Shown: in pieces, positions 20,111-32,935 of the stretch
Layout: every line of letters begins with the position of its first letter
Numbering within the stretch: the first letter of the stretch is position 1
NCBI RefSeq assembly: GCF_000237925.1
Contig: NC_031496.1
Location: forward strand, 24,049,510-24,113,509
From: Schistosoma mansoni
Taxonomy: Eukaryota; Platyhelminthes; Trematoda; Strigeidida; Schistosomatidae
Direction of reading: 5' to 3'
Length of the DNA: 64,000 bases
Position numbers and translations under genes: made by a program
The notes under the pieces: model-generated
Databases searched by the model: none
Seen by the model: only the letters and a program-made list of their open reading frames with translations
What the model was told of the DNA's origin: nothing

Positions 20111-20429
20111 TTTAATTATTGTAAATCATATAGATATATTACTGTAAAGCTATGATGAAAAACTAATTGAAAAGAAATTTCTTCGCTCTATTCATTTCCT
20201 TTTTATATGTTTAGTTTTTTAAAAATAAAATTCATCTCAGATATACAGATCCTGAATAGTCTATTTTCACTCTATTATATTGATCCGCCTGACCATAATT
20301 AACAAATCATTTTCTAAGGAAAGAATTCCTTGATTTTAATAAGAACAATCAAAACAGTAGAAACTTCATAATTAAAGAAAGAAAGAAATAGTTCATCTTT
20401 AAGTCTGTTCATATACATGTAATGAAAGA

Positions 20430-20725
20430 GCCAGAACATGATACATATAGTGTGATGTGGGTTACTTTATATCCACATAAATAGTATATGGTGATAGTCA
20501 GATATAGAATGTATTTCAGTAGAAGATCGATAAGGAAAGAACCGGAACGAAACGCAATTGGTATGAAAATGCATGACCAATAATAATCAAAGACTGTAAA
20601 CTGATATTTGCAGAAGGAATGATCAAGATTGAGACAATTGATTGATAGTTTGCAAATTAACTGTTTACGGTATGGTGATCAGATTTCAGTGAGATAGTGT
20701 GTAATTTTTGTGTTCTCTACAATAT
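20430..20725 (+). repeat. Dispersed repeat R3
   Basis: About 80% like 34715-34985 (tagtatatggtgatagtcag; agatcgataaggaaagaacc; ttgcaaattaactgtttacg). Length and terminal tgtagtgtgg/tgatgtgggt would fit a solo LTR, but no partner element is seen. If so, an old fossil. Confidence 0.6.
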
Positions 20726-20779
20726 TAGTAAATGTATTGAACAGTTGAATAGTATTCTTATCTACCAAGAGTTTATAAG

Positions 20780-21128
20780 CAAGTGAATTCAAACTTCACC
20801 CCATTGCACAAGCAAGTGGATATCAGGAATCAGTAACTGAGTGGATAACGCGATGGCGTTTGAAGCGAAGGTTACTGGGTTCGAGTGCCAGAGTGAACAT
20901 CAACTGTGAGATGCAGGTACATCTAGCTGACGAGTCCCAAATAGGACGAAACGCGCTTCCTGAATTCTACTGCTAGCCACTATCCATCTTTGCTTATAAT
21001 GCTTATGAATTAAGGCTGCATCGAGGCAATACGCATATTATGCACATATGCCAATAAGAGACTGATCAATTACAGTTCTTAACATCAATGGGAAGATTCA
21101 AACAATTAATACCAAGTGAATTCATTCC
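20780..21128 (+). mobile_element. Class A SINE, full length
   Basis: Complete unit: head cttcaccccattgcacaagc, box A-like ctgagtggataacgcg, box B gggttcgagtg, ribozyme, tail to aagattcaaac. It is flanked by agtgaattc on both sides, probably part of the unit as much as a target repeat. The ribozyme core is intact except that the cleavage triplet reads TTC instead of GTC. Confidence 0.85.
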
Positions 21129-21654
21129 AAGAGTTTGTTTAGAATAAACAAACAAAGCACCATGAGACTACGTTTCATTTAGATGGTTCTGTGGATATTT
21201 TTTTAATTATAACTTCAATGAAACACAATAACAACAACTGTCCAAATCGATTCTCAACAACAGATCTATTTAGATGTATACAACTGTAAAACGAAAACGA
21301 TTTATTGGTGAAGAACAAATATCAGAAGGGGATTTTTTGTGGAGGTCGTGGATGCGCACTGCTGAGGGGTTCACAAGGTTAGTTAATTGTCTTGTCTAAC
21401 TCAATGTAACATTAGATGATATTAAGTTTTATCCTCATTGTACCATCTTAATATTGTTATTATTCTTTATGTAACATATTACTCAATACAACATTGAGTT
21501 TGCATATTGCAGTGTAACATTATTCTAGGTCAATGTAGACTTTTTCATATCAAATAAGTATGAACCTGCATCCAATGTGACATCCAATGTAAACTTTGTA
21601 TATACTTTTACAGAGAACTTGTGTATATTTTTTTATTTATATGATTTTTTATAT

Positions 21655-21812
21655 ATAGTTGAAATCATGAGTCTATTGAAGTTAGACCACCATCGAAAAC
21701 CTGGAAGCATTAAATAGCCGTTTCGTTTTATTGTGGGACTCCTCAGCAGTGAGCATCCACCATACCGCCTCATGGGATTTGAACCCAGGACCTACCAGCC
21801 GTCTGTTATACG
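21655..21812 (-). mobile_element. Class B SINE, partial, at the left border of the gypsy element
   Basis: 3' end, ribozyme with a mutated cleavage strand (attaaatagccgtttcgttt) and box B region (gatttgaacccaggacc). A further scrap (gtggatgcgcactgctgagg) lies on plus at 21343-21362. Confidence 0.75.
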
Positions 21813-21814
21813 TC

Positions 21815-24800
21815 ACAGATGTGATAATGAAAGTTCGCTACCTCATCGATACTGACACAGAAGTTAGCACTCTTTCAGAGAATTCTAGCGACCGACTGCA
21901 CGAACTGGTTTCTAAAATGGACAGCAATGACTGGCATCTAATTGGTGACTATCGGCGTTTGAATTTGAAAACCATTCCTGATCGTTACCATTACTTTATA
22001 TTCACGATTTGACAGCTACCTTGAAAGGTACAACTGTCTTTTCGAAAATCGACTTGGTTAAAGCCTATAACCAGATCCCTATGGCCACTGACAATATTCG
22101 AAAAACCACTATCATCACTCCCTTTGGACTCTACGAATTTCTGCGAATGCTTTTCGGCCTAAGAAATGCTGCCCAAACCTTCCAAAGGTTCATAGATGAC
22201 GTTTTCTGAGTTCTCAACTTCGTACATGCGTATGTTGATGACTGTTTGGTAGCAAATCCGGACAGAGAGTCCCATCTCCACCATCTGGACATTGTGTTCG
22301 AACAACTACAAAAGCATGGCATTACTGTAAACATTCAGAAGTGCCAAATCGGAACTAAGTCCTTAGATTTCCTCGGACACCTACTGATGATGAAGGCATC
22401 CGACCTCTGAGAAGCAAAGTTGAGGCTATTATGGATTACCCAGAACCGACCACGATTAAGCAATTGCGCACATTCAACGGCCTTGTAAGTTTCTACAGAC
22501 AGTTCATACAAAAATGCGCATCCCTTATGAAGTCTCTAACCGACCAACTTCGTCGAAACGATAAATCTATCGATTTGCATTTTCCACAACTAAGGGACTT
22601 ATCGCTAAAGCGATACCCATTAGTATCGCAGTAGACGCATCGGACTGGACAATTGTAGGAGTCTTACAACAATGGGTTAACCACACCTGTCAACCCTTGG
22701 CATTATTCTCAAGAAGGTTGCTGGACACCGAATCGAGGTATAGCACTTTTGATAGGGAACTTCTTATTAGCTATATCCCTAACTAATTAATCAAATCGTC
22801 GCTTAAACTCCTATCACGTTTATCTGGTCTGATGTGCCTGTAAACTATCCCTGTTGCATGTGACCTACCAACTGAAAGACATTATCCTATTATATTAGTG
22901 TGGCACAATTATTTTTTATTCATTTGAATAGAACACGCAATACTGGTCGGTATGTTTGTGCGTTTGACTGAATGACTGTAATTCTTTAGTGTTTTTACTA
23001 ATCTAATTGTTTCCATGTTTAGAAACAGAAACAAGTTGTCCTTGTTCTGACCATAGCATTCACACAGACGCTGGGATCGCCAGTAGTGCGTTTTCAGTTC
23101 TAATAGTATATCTGTAGGACAAATTAAGTCCTACACTCCTAGCAATGTATAGTGTTGTACGGCACCTTCAACACTCTGTTGAAACCAATAATTCACTTCT
23201 TTTACTGATCGTAAACCTTTTACTTTCTCTTTGAGCTCCTCTTCAGACAAGTACTCAACTCGAGAGTTTCGACATCTGGACTATATTTCGCAGTTTACTT
23301 CAGATATACAACACATTTTTGGAGCAAACACTGTAGTCACAGACGCTTTGTCTCGTGTGACGCCCTTGAAGAGTTTCCAAGGAATCAAGCTCCTTAAACT
23401 CGCCCAGCTTTAAAAATAAGACGAGTGATTTTCAAAAACCCTAAAACTGCATATTAAACAAATGGGGATAGGTAAGGATCATCCGATTGTGCCTAAACAT
23501 TATCGACGCAACGTTTTCAATACTTTGCATAAACTTTCTCATCCAGATGTTCGCGCAACCTCCAAGCTCATAGCAGAACGGTTTCGCTTGCCTGGTATGA
23601 ATAAAGACGTGAGGGAGAGGGTACGCTCCCGTGTAAGTTGCCAGAAATCTGAGCTGATTAGACACAACAAATTTCCCTTAGGCTCATTCAAAACTCCCAA
23701 TGTTCCTTTCGACCATGTTCATCTGGATGTGGTAGAACCTGTACTAGATTCAAAAGGATACCCTTATCTCTTACCTTGCATAGACCGTTTCACTCGATGC
23801 CTGGAAGCGGTTGTGGAATTGTGGTCTACTTCGTTATTAGTACTGCTCCAATAATAGAACTAATCCTAAAGTTGTAGATTTGTCACAATGTGACTATCTG
23901 ACCTATAAGATCTTACGTAAAAGTCATATCATTGTCTACATTGACTCGTCTTATCGTACTCATCAGCAATGCATGATGGAGAACAGATTGAGGCTGAAGA
24001 TAGAATAATACACTTAATATGAATAAAAGTGATTAGACAGCATACATGAGTTAGGACGCCTGCAAGACTGAGCCAGGCCATCTGGTGGGATTCAATTCCG
24101 AATGAGTGCAGCCCCTATATGCCCTGGTACGGCCGAGGGTTTTGAGAGCCTTCTCTCCCTCGAATGTCTGGCACTTTAACCGGGTTTGTGGAAACGGAGG
24201 GTCCACCTATGAGAGTTGGAAAACCCTGATTCAAAACCCATAGTGCACGTGGGCTCCAGGATCTTGAAGGAAGAAATGAGGTATGAACCAATCGTTGGCC
24301 ATCAGCTATCAACGGACTGCATCTCTAAACGTTGTTCCATTGCCATGTGGATCAGAAGTTTAAGGTCAAAGGCTCCGGGTGTGGTCCCCTAAAAAACCAC
24401 CTGCTTTGGTCTTGGTAGCCGGGCAGTATTCCAGCCCTCACACAAGTCAAATGACCTACGTGGTACATATCTATTTGGTGCACCCCTGTACCGATGTTTA
24501 TGTGCTTAAATAAATAAGTAAATAAATCGAATGAGTGTTACCGCATCCACTATTATTGAATTTTTCTTAGTGTCACATGTCTATAGTCTATTTACCCAGT
24601 TATCTTATGTTCAGCTTCGAGAATTGTGTGGTTGTGGCCTAATGCAACTACACAGTACCCATCAAGGACATTATCGCTGAAATAGTGGCCCGCGCCTTCG
24701 TCGAACAGTGAGTATAAAACTTCTGTTGCCCACCAACTACTACTATAGATAGTCGATGCCAGTTTGAATCTGAACGTTTCCGTTGTCTGACTACACTATT

Positions 24801-25510
24801 GGGAATCACACGGATCCGAGAGACTGCCTACCACTAACAAGAAAAATGTTGTTAGAACACTTTCACCAACAGCTAAAAGTTCCCCTATCAGATGTAGACG
24901 TTTCACAGTGAACCGATTCCCTTCTACTCGTTTTACTAGGTATTCGCCATGCAGTGAAATCTGACATTGCATTCTCTGCAGCTCAACTCGTTTATAAAAA
25001 TACACTCCGACTTCCAGTAGAATCTGTGGACCCTTCGTCTACTTCAATGAATATGGATATGAACTCCTAAACGAGCAGGCTTACAAACACAATGCGTTCA
25101 CTTAAATATATTTCCATTCGACCGCAGTCAACTGATGTTTTCATTCAACCTGCTTTACGATATAATACACACGTCTTTGTACACCGAGACTCACTTGGAT
25201 GACCTCTCAAAATAGCATACGAAGGACCGTCCAAAGTTCTTCAGAGCAAACCTAAGTTCTAAATAATCGATAAGAACAGAACTAACGGTAGCGTCAGCAT
25301 GGATCGCATCAAAGCAATGTATTTAGAAGGAAACCCTATTCACATCGATTTTTCTTCGGTAAAATCGAAAGACGCGAGTTCTACACTTACGATACCTCAT
25401 CCGACAGCCAACACTCACGACGATACTTTAGCAGTATCTGAAAACAGACTCAAAACAACGCGTTCTGGAAGGAAAGTAGGGTTTCCAGAACACATAAACG
25501 TTTAATGCAT
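21815..25510 (+). mobile_element. Ty3/gypsy LTR retrotransposon, old, heavily broken
   Basis: Pol order is that of gypsy elements: a protease active-site remnant (~21.83 kb), reverse transcriptase (~21.93-22.40 kb), RNase H (~22.6-23.4 kb, with unrelated sequence within), integrase with zinc-binding and core parts (~23.46-23.86 kb), and a C-terminal tail to 25.5 kb. A copy of dispersed repeat R1 (24075-24525) is inserted in the integrase part. No gag and no matching LTR pair were found. More than ten breaks make it ancient. It resembles Boudicca/Saci-type schistosome elements, but the exact family is uncertain. Confidence 0.85.
24075..24525 (+). repeat. Dispersed repeat R1, inserted in the gypsy element
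   Basis: Same family as 31345-31885, with the central part shortened and ending aaataaataagtaaataaat. Interrupts the integrase part of the gypsy fossil. Confidence 0.75.
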
Positions 25511-25954
25511 TCAAGACATTAATCAACATTTTGTTTTGTCTCGATTTTTCTTGGTATTATATGTAAAAAGAGCCAATTTTACTATGCTTATATAAATATA
25601 CTTAGCCCCTCCCCCCCAAAAAAACACATTTTCTGTTTTTGTATGCTAATGTGCTCGCAAATATGTGCATGTCAAAACTTTTTTCAAAAAAACGAAAAAA
25701 AATCATTCTTTAAAAATCACTGCTGAAAAGGACGGGAAATAATCGGTGAAGTTTACGATGAACCAAAATTTTCATTGTACATGTTTCTATATTACTACGT
25801 TGTACTACATAGCCCCGTATGGTAAGAAAACACGATAAGATGCTACTGAATCTTAACAAGCTATCAGAAGAGTGTTTACCAGCGACAAACTCATTGGGTT
25901 TAAACTTCTGGCTGGCCACGTCCAATGGTCACCACTATCCCACTAGAAAGGGTG

Positions 25955-26270
25955 GTCTGTAGCGGTAAATAAATCCCCAAAATCAATAGCTCTGTAACTG
26001 TTCGACAATGGATGCTGACCACGTTATTTTTCATGTAATCACAAAACTGAAGGCGCTTGGCCATGCATCTACACCAGATGATAATGGGGAACGCCGTGCT
26101 TAACATCTCCTGCGATCACTAGCCAACGTAGATCAGTCAATTTTCGATGTATTGGTAAATTATCAGATATGTCTTCGAGCCCCCTCGCTTCTGACTTTTG
26201 GCTTCACCGGGTGGGTACGATTCATAGTTGTAGGCGTTACTGGTTGAAGTGTTGTCGAACTAGAAAAATA
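25955..26270 (+). repeat. Dispersed repeat R2
   Basis: Second copy (aatccccaaaatcaatagct; ctgaaggcgcttggccatgc; ggcgttactggttgaagtgt). Lies between the gypsy fossil and an RTE fragment. Confidence 0.65.
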
Positions 26271-26284
26271 TCGGTTGGATCTTC

Positions 26285-26895
26285 AACATCGAAAAGTGTA
26301 GGCAAAGACATCTAGTGTACCAGAAGTCTCTGCTCAAGTAAGCCTCAACATACACAAAGGTAAAAGCAAGACCCTCAAATACAAATCAGACAGCATCAAC
26401 CAAATCACACTTGATGGAGAAACTCTGCAAGAGGTGGAAACTTTTACGTACCTGGTCAGGATCATTGATGAACGTGGAGGATCTGATGCAGACTTAAAGG
26501 AAAGGATTGGCAAATCAAGGGCAGCATTCCTACAGTTGAAGAACACATGGAATTCGAAACAGATCCGTTCGAACGGAAACTATCACCAACAGCCTTCTGT
26601 GGTAGAGAACAAACAAACTCCCAACTGAGGAGGAAATTAAGAAAAGACTCTGGAGGTGCATAGAAAATATATTGCGAAATTCATCAAACTGCATTACAAG
26701 GCAAGCGCCAACTTGGAATAATGAAAAGAGTAATACGAAAGAACACACTGCACAGGTAATTGTGAGCAGACATCAAAAGAATGAATAAGAATTGATAACA
26801 ACTGGAAAGGATTTACTAGGACAGAGTTCAAAGAAGAATCCTGATGGACGGCATATACTCCTTTACAAGGGGTAACAGGCGTAAGTAAGTATTAT
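26285..26895 (+). mobile_element. RTE LINE, 5'-truncated and degenerate 3' part
   Basis: LNIHKGKSKTLKYKSDSIN and ETFTYLVRIIDERGGSDADL correspond to the RTE C-terminal region ([36 protein letters not shown]). It ends in ggggtaacaggcgtaagtaa, the family's 3' terminus. Several indels make it older than the copy at 53 kb. Confidence 0.8.
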
Positions 26896-26899
26896 TCTA

Positions 26900-28690
26900 T
26901 ATGCATATAAACGCTGCTTGATATAAAGCACTGTAACTATAGTATATTGTAGGGCCAGTGAAATGTCACTGAACCCTAGTCAAATCATCCAGCAGTTGGG
27001 TCACTAAATATCGAACAGATTATTGATCCCCGTCAACGTCAAGGACAATCAACGCGCATCAGTTTATTGTACAACATAGACTGGCCCATGCGGCAGCGGC
27101 TCTACTTAGCTTGTATCTACTTCAACTAATATATTCCTGTAATAACATCCCTTGTGTTATACAGTCTTCAGAGCATCCATGGTCCCTTGATACGTCGATG
27201 GGGCAATCCACGTAAGGTGCTGGTCGCGAGGTGTGACTTCGAAGTTAGCTTGTTCGCTACACCGTTCCCGTCCTACTCGAGTAGGCCTCCAATCATTCGA
27301 CATAGATCATCAACGTTGATGGTCTACATTATGACTAAGTGCACTACTGAAACGCATCCGGATAGTTTTTAGAATTCGTCTTCACTATAACTCGAACAAT
27401 TAAACATTTGAGCGAAGGATTCAAGTACGAGACTGTAACTTTTGGACGACCTCTGTAAGATTCTTTAATGATCTTGTGAATGTACACCAGTATACCGGGG
27501 TTAAACAATGTTATAAATTAGTGTTAGGAATTAGGGTTAAGATTTCCAGTTGGAAGTAGAGGTTCAAAATTAGAGTTACGGTTTTCACAACGAAATGACA
27601 TCATTTGTTTTGCCCAAATGTTACTAGGCCACATGGACAAATGAATTTTGCACCAAAATCCGAGACATGCTATCCGCTTGGTTCATCCGTAGGTGATAAT
27701 CTCTCCAATATTATATATTAAATCAACCACTGTAATATACAAGTACTCACGTCGTGAACGCTTCGTCTTGATACTTATTTTGAAACTCAATTGGCTTTTC
27801 GACCTTCAATCGCCCATCCACTCACAAGGTTTTTGGAGGTGAATTCAACTTACTGCGGTGTAAAGCACTCAAAGGCCTAAGTAGTCAGTTTCTAATTCCT
27901 GTTGTTACTGTTTTAATTTCATGAACCTATCATTGCTAACTGGTTCCCTTCAAAGATTTATTGCATTTGTATGGGCTTGTCATGTCGATTTGCTTTTCTC
28001 TCACTATCACTCTTTGCACATGTGCAGTAGATTTTTTTGAACATATACTATATTTTACGTACATTTCAGTTTTCCTGTGGTGTGTTGTGGGAATGAAGGT
28101 GAACGCAGGAGATGTTTTGGGTTATGCCAAAGGTGCTTTAAGAGTATATGCAAACTTACATAAATCTGTGTATATGTATGCGAAAAGTAGACAATTCGGC
28201 GTACATTTAGGCGATAAGTAGACAGTTGAGCGACATTTGAATCGCAGAGCGACGTAAAGAGGAAATTATGCATCATTTCCCTCTGACAGACGAGAAAGCA
28301 GACATTTTCGCACATTTCCTTATTATTTTCCAATGCAATTTCCCCTTTATTGGTTGTGTGGGCACGCTTCAAGCTAAACGCAAACCATCACAAAAGTGTA
28401 TAAAAACAGTGGTTTGATCTTTTTGTTTCAAGTAATTTGAGTACGCGCGCTGTGAACTACTAAGTGAGGTCAAGTTCTAAAATATAGGATCCCTTAACTA
28501 TAGTTGATCCAAACAGTATTTTCGAATTCTTCCTGAAAAAAGCTTGCTATTTGTTAGTGAAATAATATTTCATCTCCAAATAGTTAGAACTTTCAGTCAC
28601 ATTTGTAATGAAGGATATTCACAGTTTGCTAATATTCGACCTTATATTTCTTCATGTATGGTGACTTTTCTTATTGAATGGTGCTGAAGT
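26900..28690. other. Region upstream of NUP58, nothing recognised
   Basis: Only short chance-length frames, e.g. 27961-28221 with hydrophobic LVMSICFSLTITLCTCAV and no family match. The missing NUP58 N-terminal (FG) exons would be expected here, but no FG-rich frame is visible. R6 lies at 27610-27725. Confidence 0.55.
27610..27725 (-). repeat. Dispersed repeat R6
   Basis: Partner of 10655-10780 on the other strand. Nothing else recognisable next to it. Confidence 0.45.
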
Positions 28691-28805
28691 TAGAACTAAT
28701 ATCCTAAGTAAGTATAGCAAGTTGGTGAATGAAGTTATGTATCTTCATCGACTAACGTAGCTGGGACGCGTTACATATTTGTCAATGTCCAGACCTCATG
28801 TTGAC
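28690..28805 (+). mobile_element. Second LINE family, small degenerate piece
   Basis: agttatgtatcttcatcgac and following bases correspond to the VDEVMNLHRLR-LGHVLRM segment of the distal RT. No ends are recognisable. Confidence 0.45.
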
Positions 28806-29302
28806 TTCATGGTTTTCATTACCGATGAATTAGTTTACTGCTGATTCACTCAGTGATCAATGGTTGTTACCATCATAGGTTCTATAACTGTTAGATATTA
28901 TGGTAACTTAGATGTCGCCTGCTTTCGGTTTATCGCTTTCCTCACAATGGTGTACCTTATCCAAGAGTTAGATGTGTCGAATTGGCATACGGTATCCAAG
29001 TACATTTCTCGCATATATTACATTTCCTCAGAATCCTTGCTAAACATGTAAATATAACGATTACGATCGTTTGAGTGACAATCATTAAGTGAAATGACTC
29101 CGTTTAATAAACGTTAAATAATCGCTTATGTGTATTGTTTTTCACTATTACTCAAAATATTAAATAATGTATGATAGCATTTGTGTGTAAACACTTGAAA
29201 CCAATTTTTTTACCGTAATCTCATCAAAACTATTGGTTTTAGTTGGCTTAATCTTATCATACATCTACAGGTGTCGTTTGTCTTTTGAAAGTGAGCATCA
29301 AA

Positions 29303-30034
29303 ATGAATCGCGGTTTAGCTGATACCACCATAAAGTAATTGTTTATTAAACTAAACAATTCTTAGGAATCATTTGCAGGCAAAAGATTTAGCTATATGTA
29401 ACGAAATTTCCACATCGTTAGATGAATTTAAGTAGGTTTAGTCCCTCTCCAATATCATCTTTAGAAAATTCCTCACTCAACAAAAAAAATATCATGAAGA
29501 ACTGGCTGGCTTATCTTATGGTGACTTAATCACCTTACGTGACGATCTCAAAACTGTTAGTCAACAAGTGTCTTCTTCAATATCCAGCCTTCGGCATACA
29601 TCTACAGCTATTTCACGCTTAAAAGCAGATGTATTAAAGGTGAGACAGTGTTCGCATTTTTTCGAATAACTTTTATATAAAAGGAAGAGAAAAATGCTGG
29701 CATAGCCCATAAAGCATCTGAACATGGACTAAGTATTAAAAATGATAATAATGAACAAACAAGGTATAGTTATGAACAAATTATTCTAGATCTAGTTATT
29801 TTATGAAAAAGATCTCTGAATTTGATACAAGAATCCGACTGTATAAACACGAGTTAGAGGTATTTGAAGAGAACGTTTACTCTCAGCCATTAACTCCTAT
29901 GACTCCACGAGGTAACTATTTTCTTGATAAAAATACATTTTTATATTAAAGACCTTCTCAATATTTTACATCTAATAGATCATGACTTTATCAATCTTGC
30001 GGCTCAGTTGTACACTACACATGAAAGCATAAAG
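29303..30034 (+). CDS. NUP58: NUP58 (nucleoporin p58/p45)-like, six 5' exons split by mini-introns
   Basis: Exons 29303-29334, 29366-29431, 29465-29639, 29684-29763, 29796-29911 and 29952-30034 join without a stop. The encoded part is the coiled-coil core of a central-channel nucleoporin of the Nup62-Nup58-Nup54 complex. DEFKKFLTQQKKYHEEL matches LQKFVKEQKQVQEEI of NUP58. YFMKKISEFDTRIRLYKHE matches the helix beginning YFRILVQQFEVQLQQYRQQ. INLAAQLYTTHESIK matches VALAAQLQSIHENVK. Introns are 31, 33, 44, 32 and 40 bp, all GT-AG. The ATG at 29303 is the first in frame, but a reading back to an AG at about 29270 is also open. The FG-rich N-terminal part of NUP58 was not found upstream, so the true start is uncertain. 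Confidence 0.82.
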
Positions 30035-30104
30035 GTATGTTTGCAATGTTTATTATTTGTGAGAGCAGTGCATTATGTTATTCATATAACTATTTACAGA
30101 TTTG

Positions 30105-30172
30105 TTCTTTATGGTATGGCAACTTGGCCGATGCATAAATGTGCCTGGTCCTACGTTGTAGCTGACTGACTG
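30105..30172 (+). mobile_element. Second LINE family, 3' terminus in a NUP58 intron
   Basis: ggtatggcaacttggccgat to ctacgttgtagctgactgac is the terminal ~65 bp of the family (compare 10078-10140). It lies in the 472 bp NUP58 intron, sense orientation. Confidence 0.7.
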
Positions 30173-30506
30173 ACTCTATCTCTCAAAGTAACTGCTGAAT
30201 TGTTTGTTAGTTTGGGCTTTATTCGTAGGTGTAGAAGTTTTAGCTAGAGTCTACAAAATTATAGTTATCTGTGGTTGAAGCCTGGTGATATTAAGCAGTG
30301 GTCTATTAGTCAAGATGTTCAGCTTTCAACCTGTTCGCGTTAAGTTTTAAACACGCATCGTTTGGTTTGGTTTAGGTGGTAGAGTGATGTCGCTAAGCTT
30401 TACGCAAATAGTTCAATGCCTAGTATACAAGTATATATATATATGCAAAAATTATGGTTGTTTGTTCTACCACGTCTTAATATTTGGTTTGCTCATTTCT
30501 ATGTAG

Positions 30507-30831
30507 GCAGTAAAATCAAACTACTTAAAAAAGTATCGTATGTGCTACGGTTCAGCCCGCAATCCATTCGGCGATAATGATGACTTTCATTTCAAGAGTC
30601 AAATAGAAGTTGATAATTTATTTGGAACAGAATTAAGCAGGGGAAAAATCGGTTCATCCTTCTCCACTCCATATGGTCCTTCTCCATTCCCAACATCAGA
30701 AACACCTACTACATCCAATTCAGTCGGTAGTGCTGAGAAAACTTCAATTAGTCTGTCGGTACCTTCTACTACAATTTCAAGTAATGTATTATCGAATCAG
30801 CAGTTCGGTATAGCTTCATCTCTCCAGCCTG
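30507..30831 (+). CDS. NUP58: NUP58-like, penultimate exon
   Basis: Entered in phase 0 after a 472 bp intron (acceptor atgtag). It starts AVKSNYLKKYRMCYG, equivalent to VLKEQYLGYRKMF at the end of the NUP58 coiled coil. It then becomes Ser/Thr/Pro-rich with scattered FG dipeptides (NPFG, NLFG, QQFG), the expected disordered C-terminal FG region that lines the pore channel. The exon leaves in phase 1 at GGTATGTT. It lies 3.5 kb from the last exon; that intron contains a LINE-like dispersed repeat, a PLE and a nested SINE. Confidence 0.85.
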
Positions 30832-31344
30832 GTATGTTAGTTTATGTTCACATACAATGATTAATATATCCTAATACTCAACGCTTGTATTAATGACCAG
30901 TGTAGATTTTAGAAAATCTAATTTACCTAACTGTATATAGTCTAAGGTTGACCCAACATTGAAACTACCATATAAAGATAAATGTTTGTCAACAGAATTC
31001 TTATGATAGAAGAAACTGGTTAAATTTAACTACAGAAATGGTTATGTAGGACAAAGCATCAATCACAAAGATAGGTCAAGTGGTTCAGGATTAGAAAAGA
31101 ATCACTCATTTTCAGAACGGATAATTTGAGAGCAGGTGCGGTTCACCCCTATGGTTTTAGGTTAGTCCACTCGGCAACGAACAGCGAGATGGAATTATCG
31201 GACAGATGCATAGGTATTGATAACATCAGTGACATAAAAAAGGCTACACATCAACGATATGATTCGAAATGCAATAAATTCCCCCAAAAAAAAACAAAAT
31301 TTTGAAGCTCTGGAAGGAGAAGGGAAAGTGGATGCTTCTGCATC

Positions 31345-31885
31345 ATTATGACTAATGCCCCCAAATGCCCTGGTACGGTCGAGAGTGGGGAGAGTCTGCT
31401 CTCCCTCTCCAAATGCTCTCACATAGCCAGCAAATATATAGCCTCTGACAGGGAAGTCCTACTCACTGCCTTCTCGTGCCACGGGTGTTGTTTACGAAAT
31501 TGAGAGAACGAAAAGCGAATGTCCGGCGCTTTAACCGGGTTGGTGGATATAGAGGGTCCACCTAGGGGAGTTGGAAAACCCTGACTCCAAACCAATGGTG
31601 CACATGGGCTCCAGTATCCTGAGGGAACAAATGGCGTACGAATCAATCGTTGGTCACCGGCTTCCATGGGAATGCATCTCCTCACGATGCTCCACTGCTT
31701 TGTGGATCAGATCTTTCGGTCAAAGACTCCGGGTGTGGGCCCCTAAGAAAACCACCTGCTTCAGTTTGGGCACCTGGGCAGTATCACAGCCCTCAAGCAA
31801 ATCAAATGAGATTTGTATGGCGCATATTTATCTGGTGCTTCCTTGTACCAATATTTATGTGTTTAAATAAAAATAAAAATTATGA
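31345..31885 (+). repeat. Dispersed repeat R1, fullest copy
   Basis: About 540 bp from ccaaatgccctggtacggtc to an A-rich TAAA-type tail (gtgtttaaataaaaataaaa). Internal landmarks are gagagtggggagagtctgct, ccggcgctttaaccgggttg and ctgggcagtatcacagccct. It reads partly open on plus, but the same frame is not kept in other copies, so I take it as the 3' end of a LINE or a LINE-dependent SINE. Located in the last NUP58 intron. Confidence 0.75.
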
Positions 31886-32424
31886 CTAATCATGAACTGT
31901 GTTACTTAACATCTCTAACTGTTCGTCACAGTAACTGCCGCAACTGGGTAATCTGGATTTACTAATAGGGTTTAGTTCGAAGGTCAGTGACTTTATGGGT
32001 TCTCAATGTGTACATTAACTTATATTTTTCAGTGTACACCACGCTTCGGTCTGGGCACTGTTATAAACGTAAGGATGCTGATTATAACTCTAGGGGTTTC
32101 TGGTTATAACAGTCCTTTCACTTTTTACACGTATGTGGGACGCTAATTTACCTTAGACGAATATCTACACTAGATTCCCACCCAGTGTCTATTCTACAGG
32201 ACTTCAACACAGCTCAGATCAAGAACACGAGATTAGCCTGACTATATCGTCAATATATTTCCACACCAAAATCCGACACAAAGAACAGTCAATCAATAAG
32301 TGTCAATCAACAAGGAAAAGTTAATACATAATAAGGATAGGGGAATATATATAACACATAACACCTGTCATCTTATCTAATGTCTGACTCATCAAGACAA
32401 CCAATCACTGTCATTCTTGCCCAC

Positions 32425-32532
32425 ATATCAGGCACCCGGGCAGTATCACAGCCCACATACAAATCAAGAGACGCATATATATTCGGTGCCCCTTTGTACC
32501 AAAATTTATGTGTTCAAATAAATAAATAAATA
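32425..32532 (+). repeat. Dispersed repeat R1, 3' end only
   Basis: caggcacccgggcagtatca to gtgttcaaataaataaataa; the last ~105 bp of the family. Confidence 0.7.
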
Positions 32533-32935
32533 CACACCATGCTTACCTATATATTTACGCATTAAATGTTTAGTATATCGCTTTGGAATTCGTCTACACG
32601 GTGAGGTTTGTTTGCGGAATCAACAATAAGACCCTTAGTTGTAGTAATACATTTATATTTTCATTTAATGTCCTGTTCGCACTAGATTTTTGGGGCGAAC
32701 TCATTTTTTCCTAAAATTCTTTTATTGTTAATTGGAGTTATTTGTACTGTTACGTTTTGACGGAAATCGAATTTCCAAGTGTTTTGAATCAAATCTGCAA
32801 CATAATCATTAGTAAAAATAATATATTTGTAATATCCTAATGAGTAGAAAAATAATTTTTCTTAAATTTTATGACGTTTTGTGACTCATTGTAAGCCACT
32901 TCTTCAGAGAATAAAGAAATAAACTAAATTAACCC

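Noticed and set aside
27961-28221. Small membrane protein gene
   Set aside because: Hydrophobic frame of 86 codons without family resemblance, splice context or neighbours; likely chance.
31571-31889. Protein-coding gene (VHMGSSILREQMAYESIVGH frame)
   Set aside because: The frame belongs to dispersed repeat R1 and is not maintained across copies.
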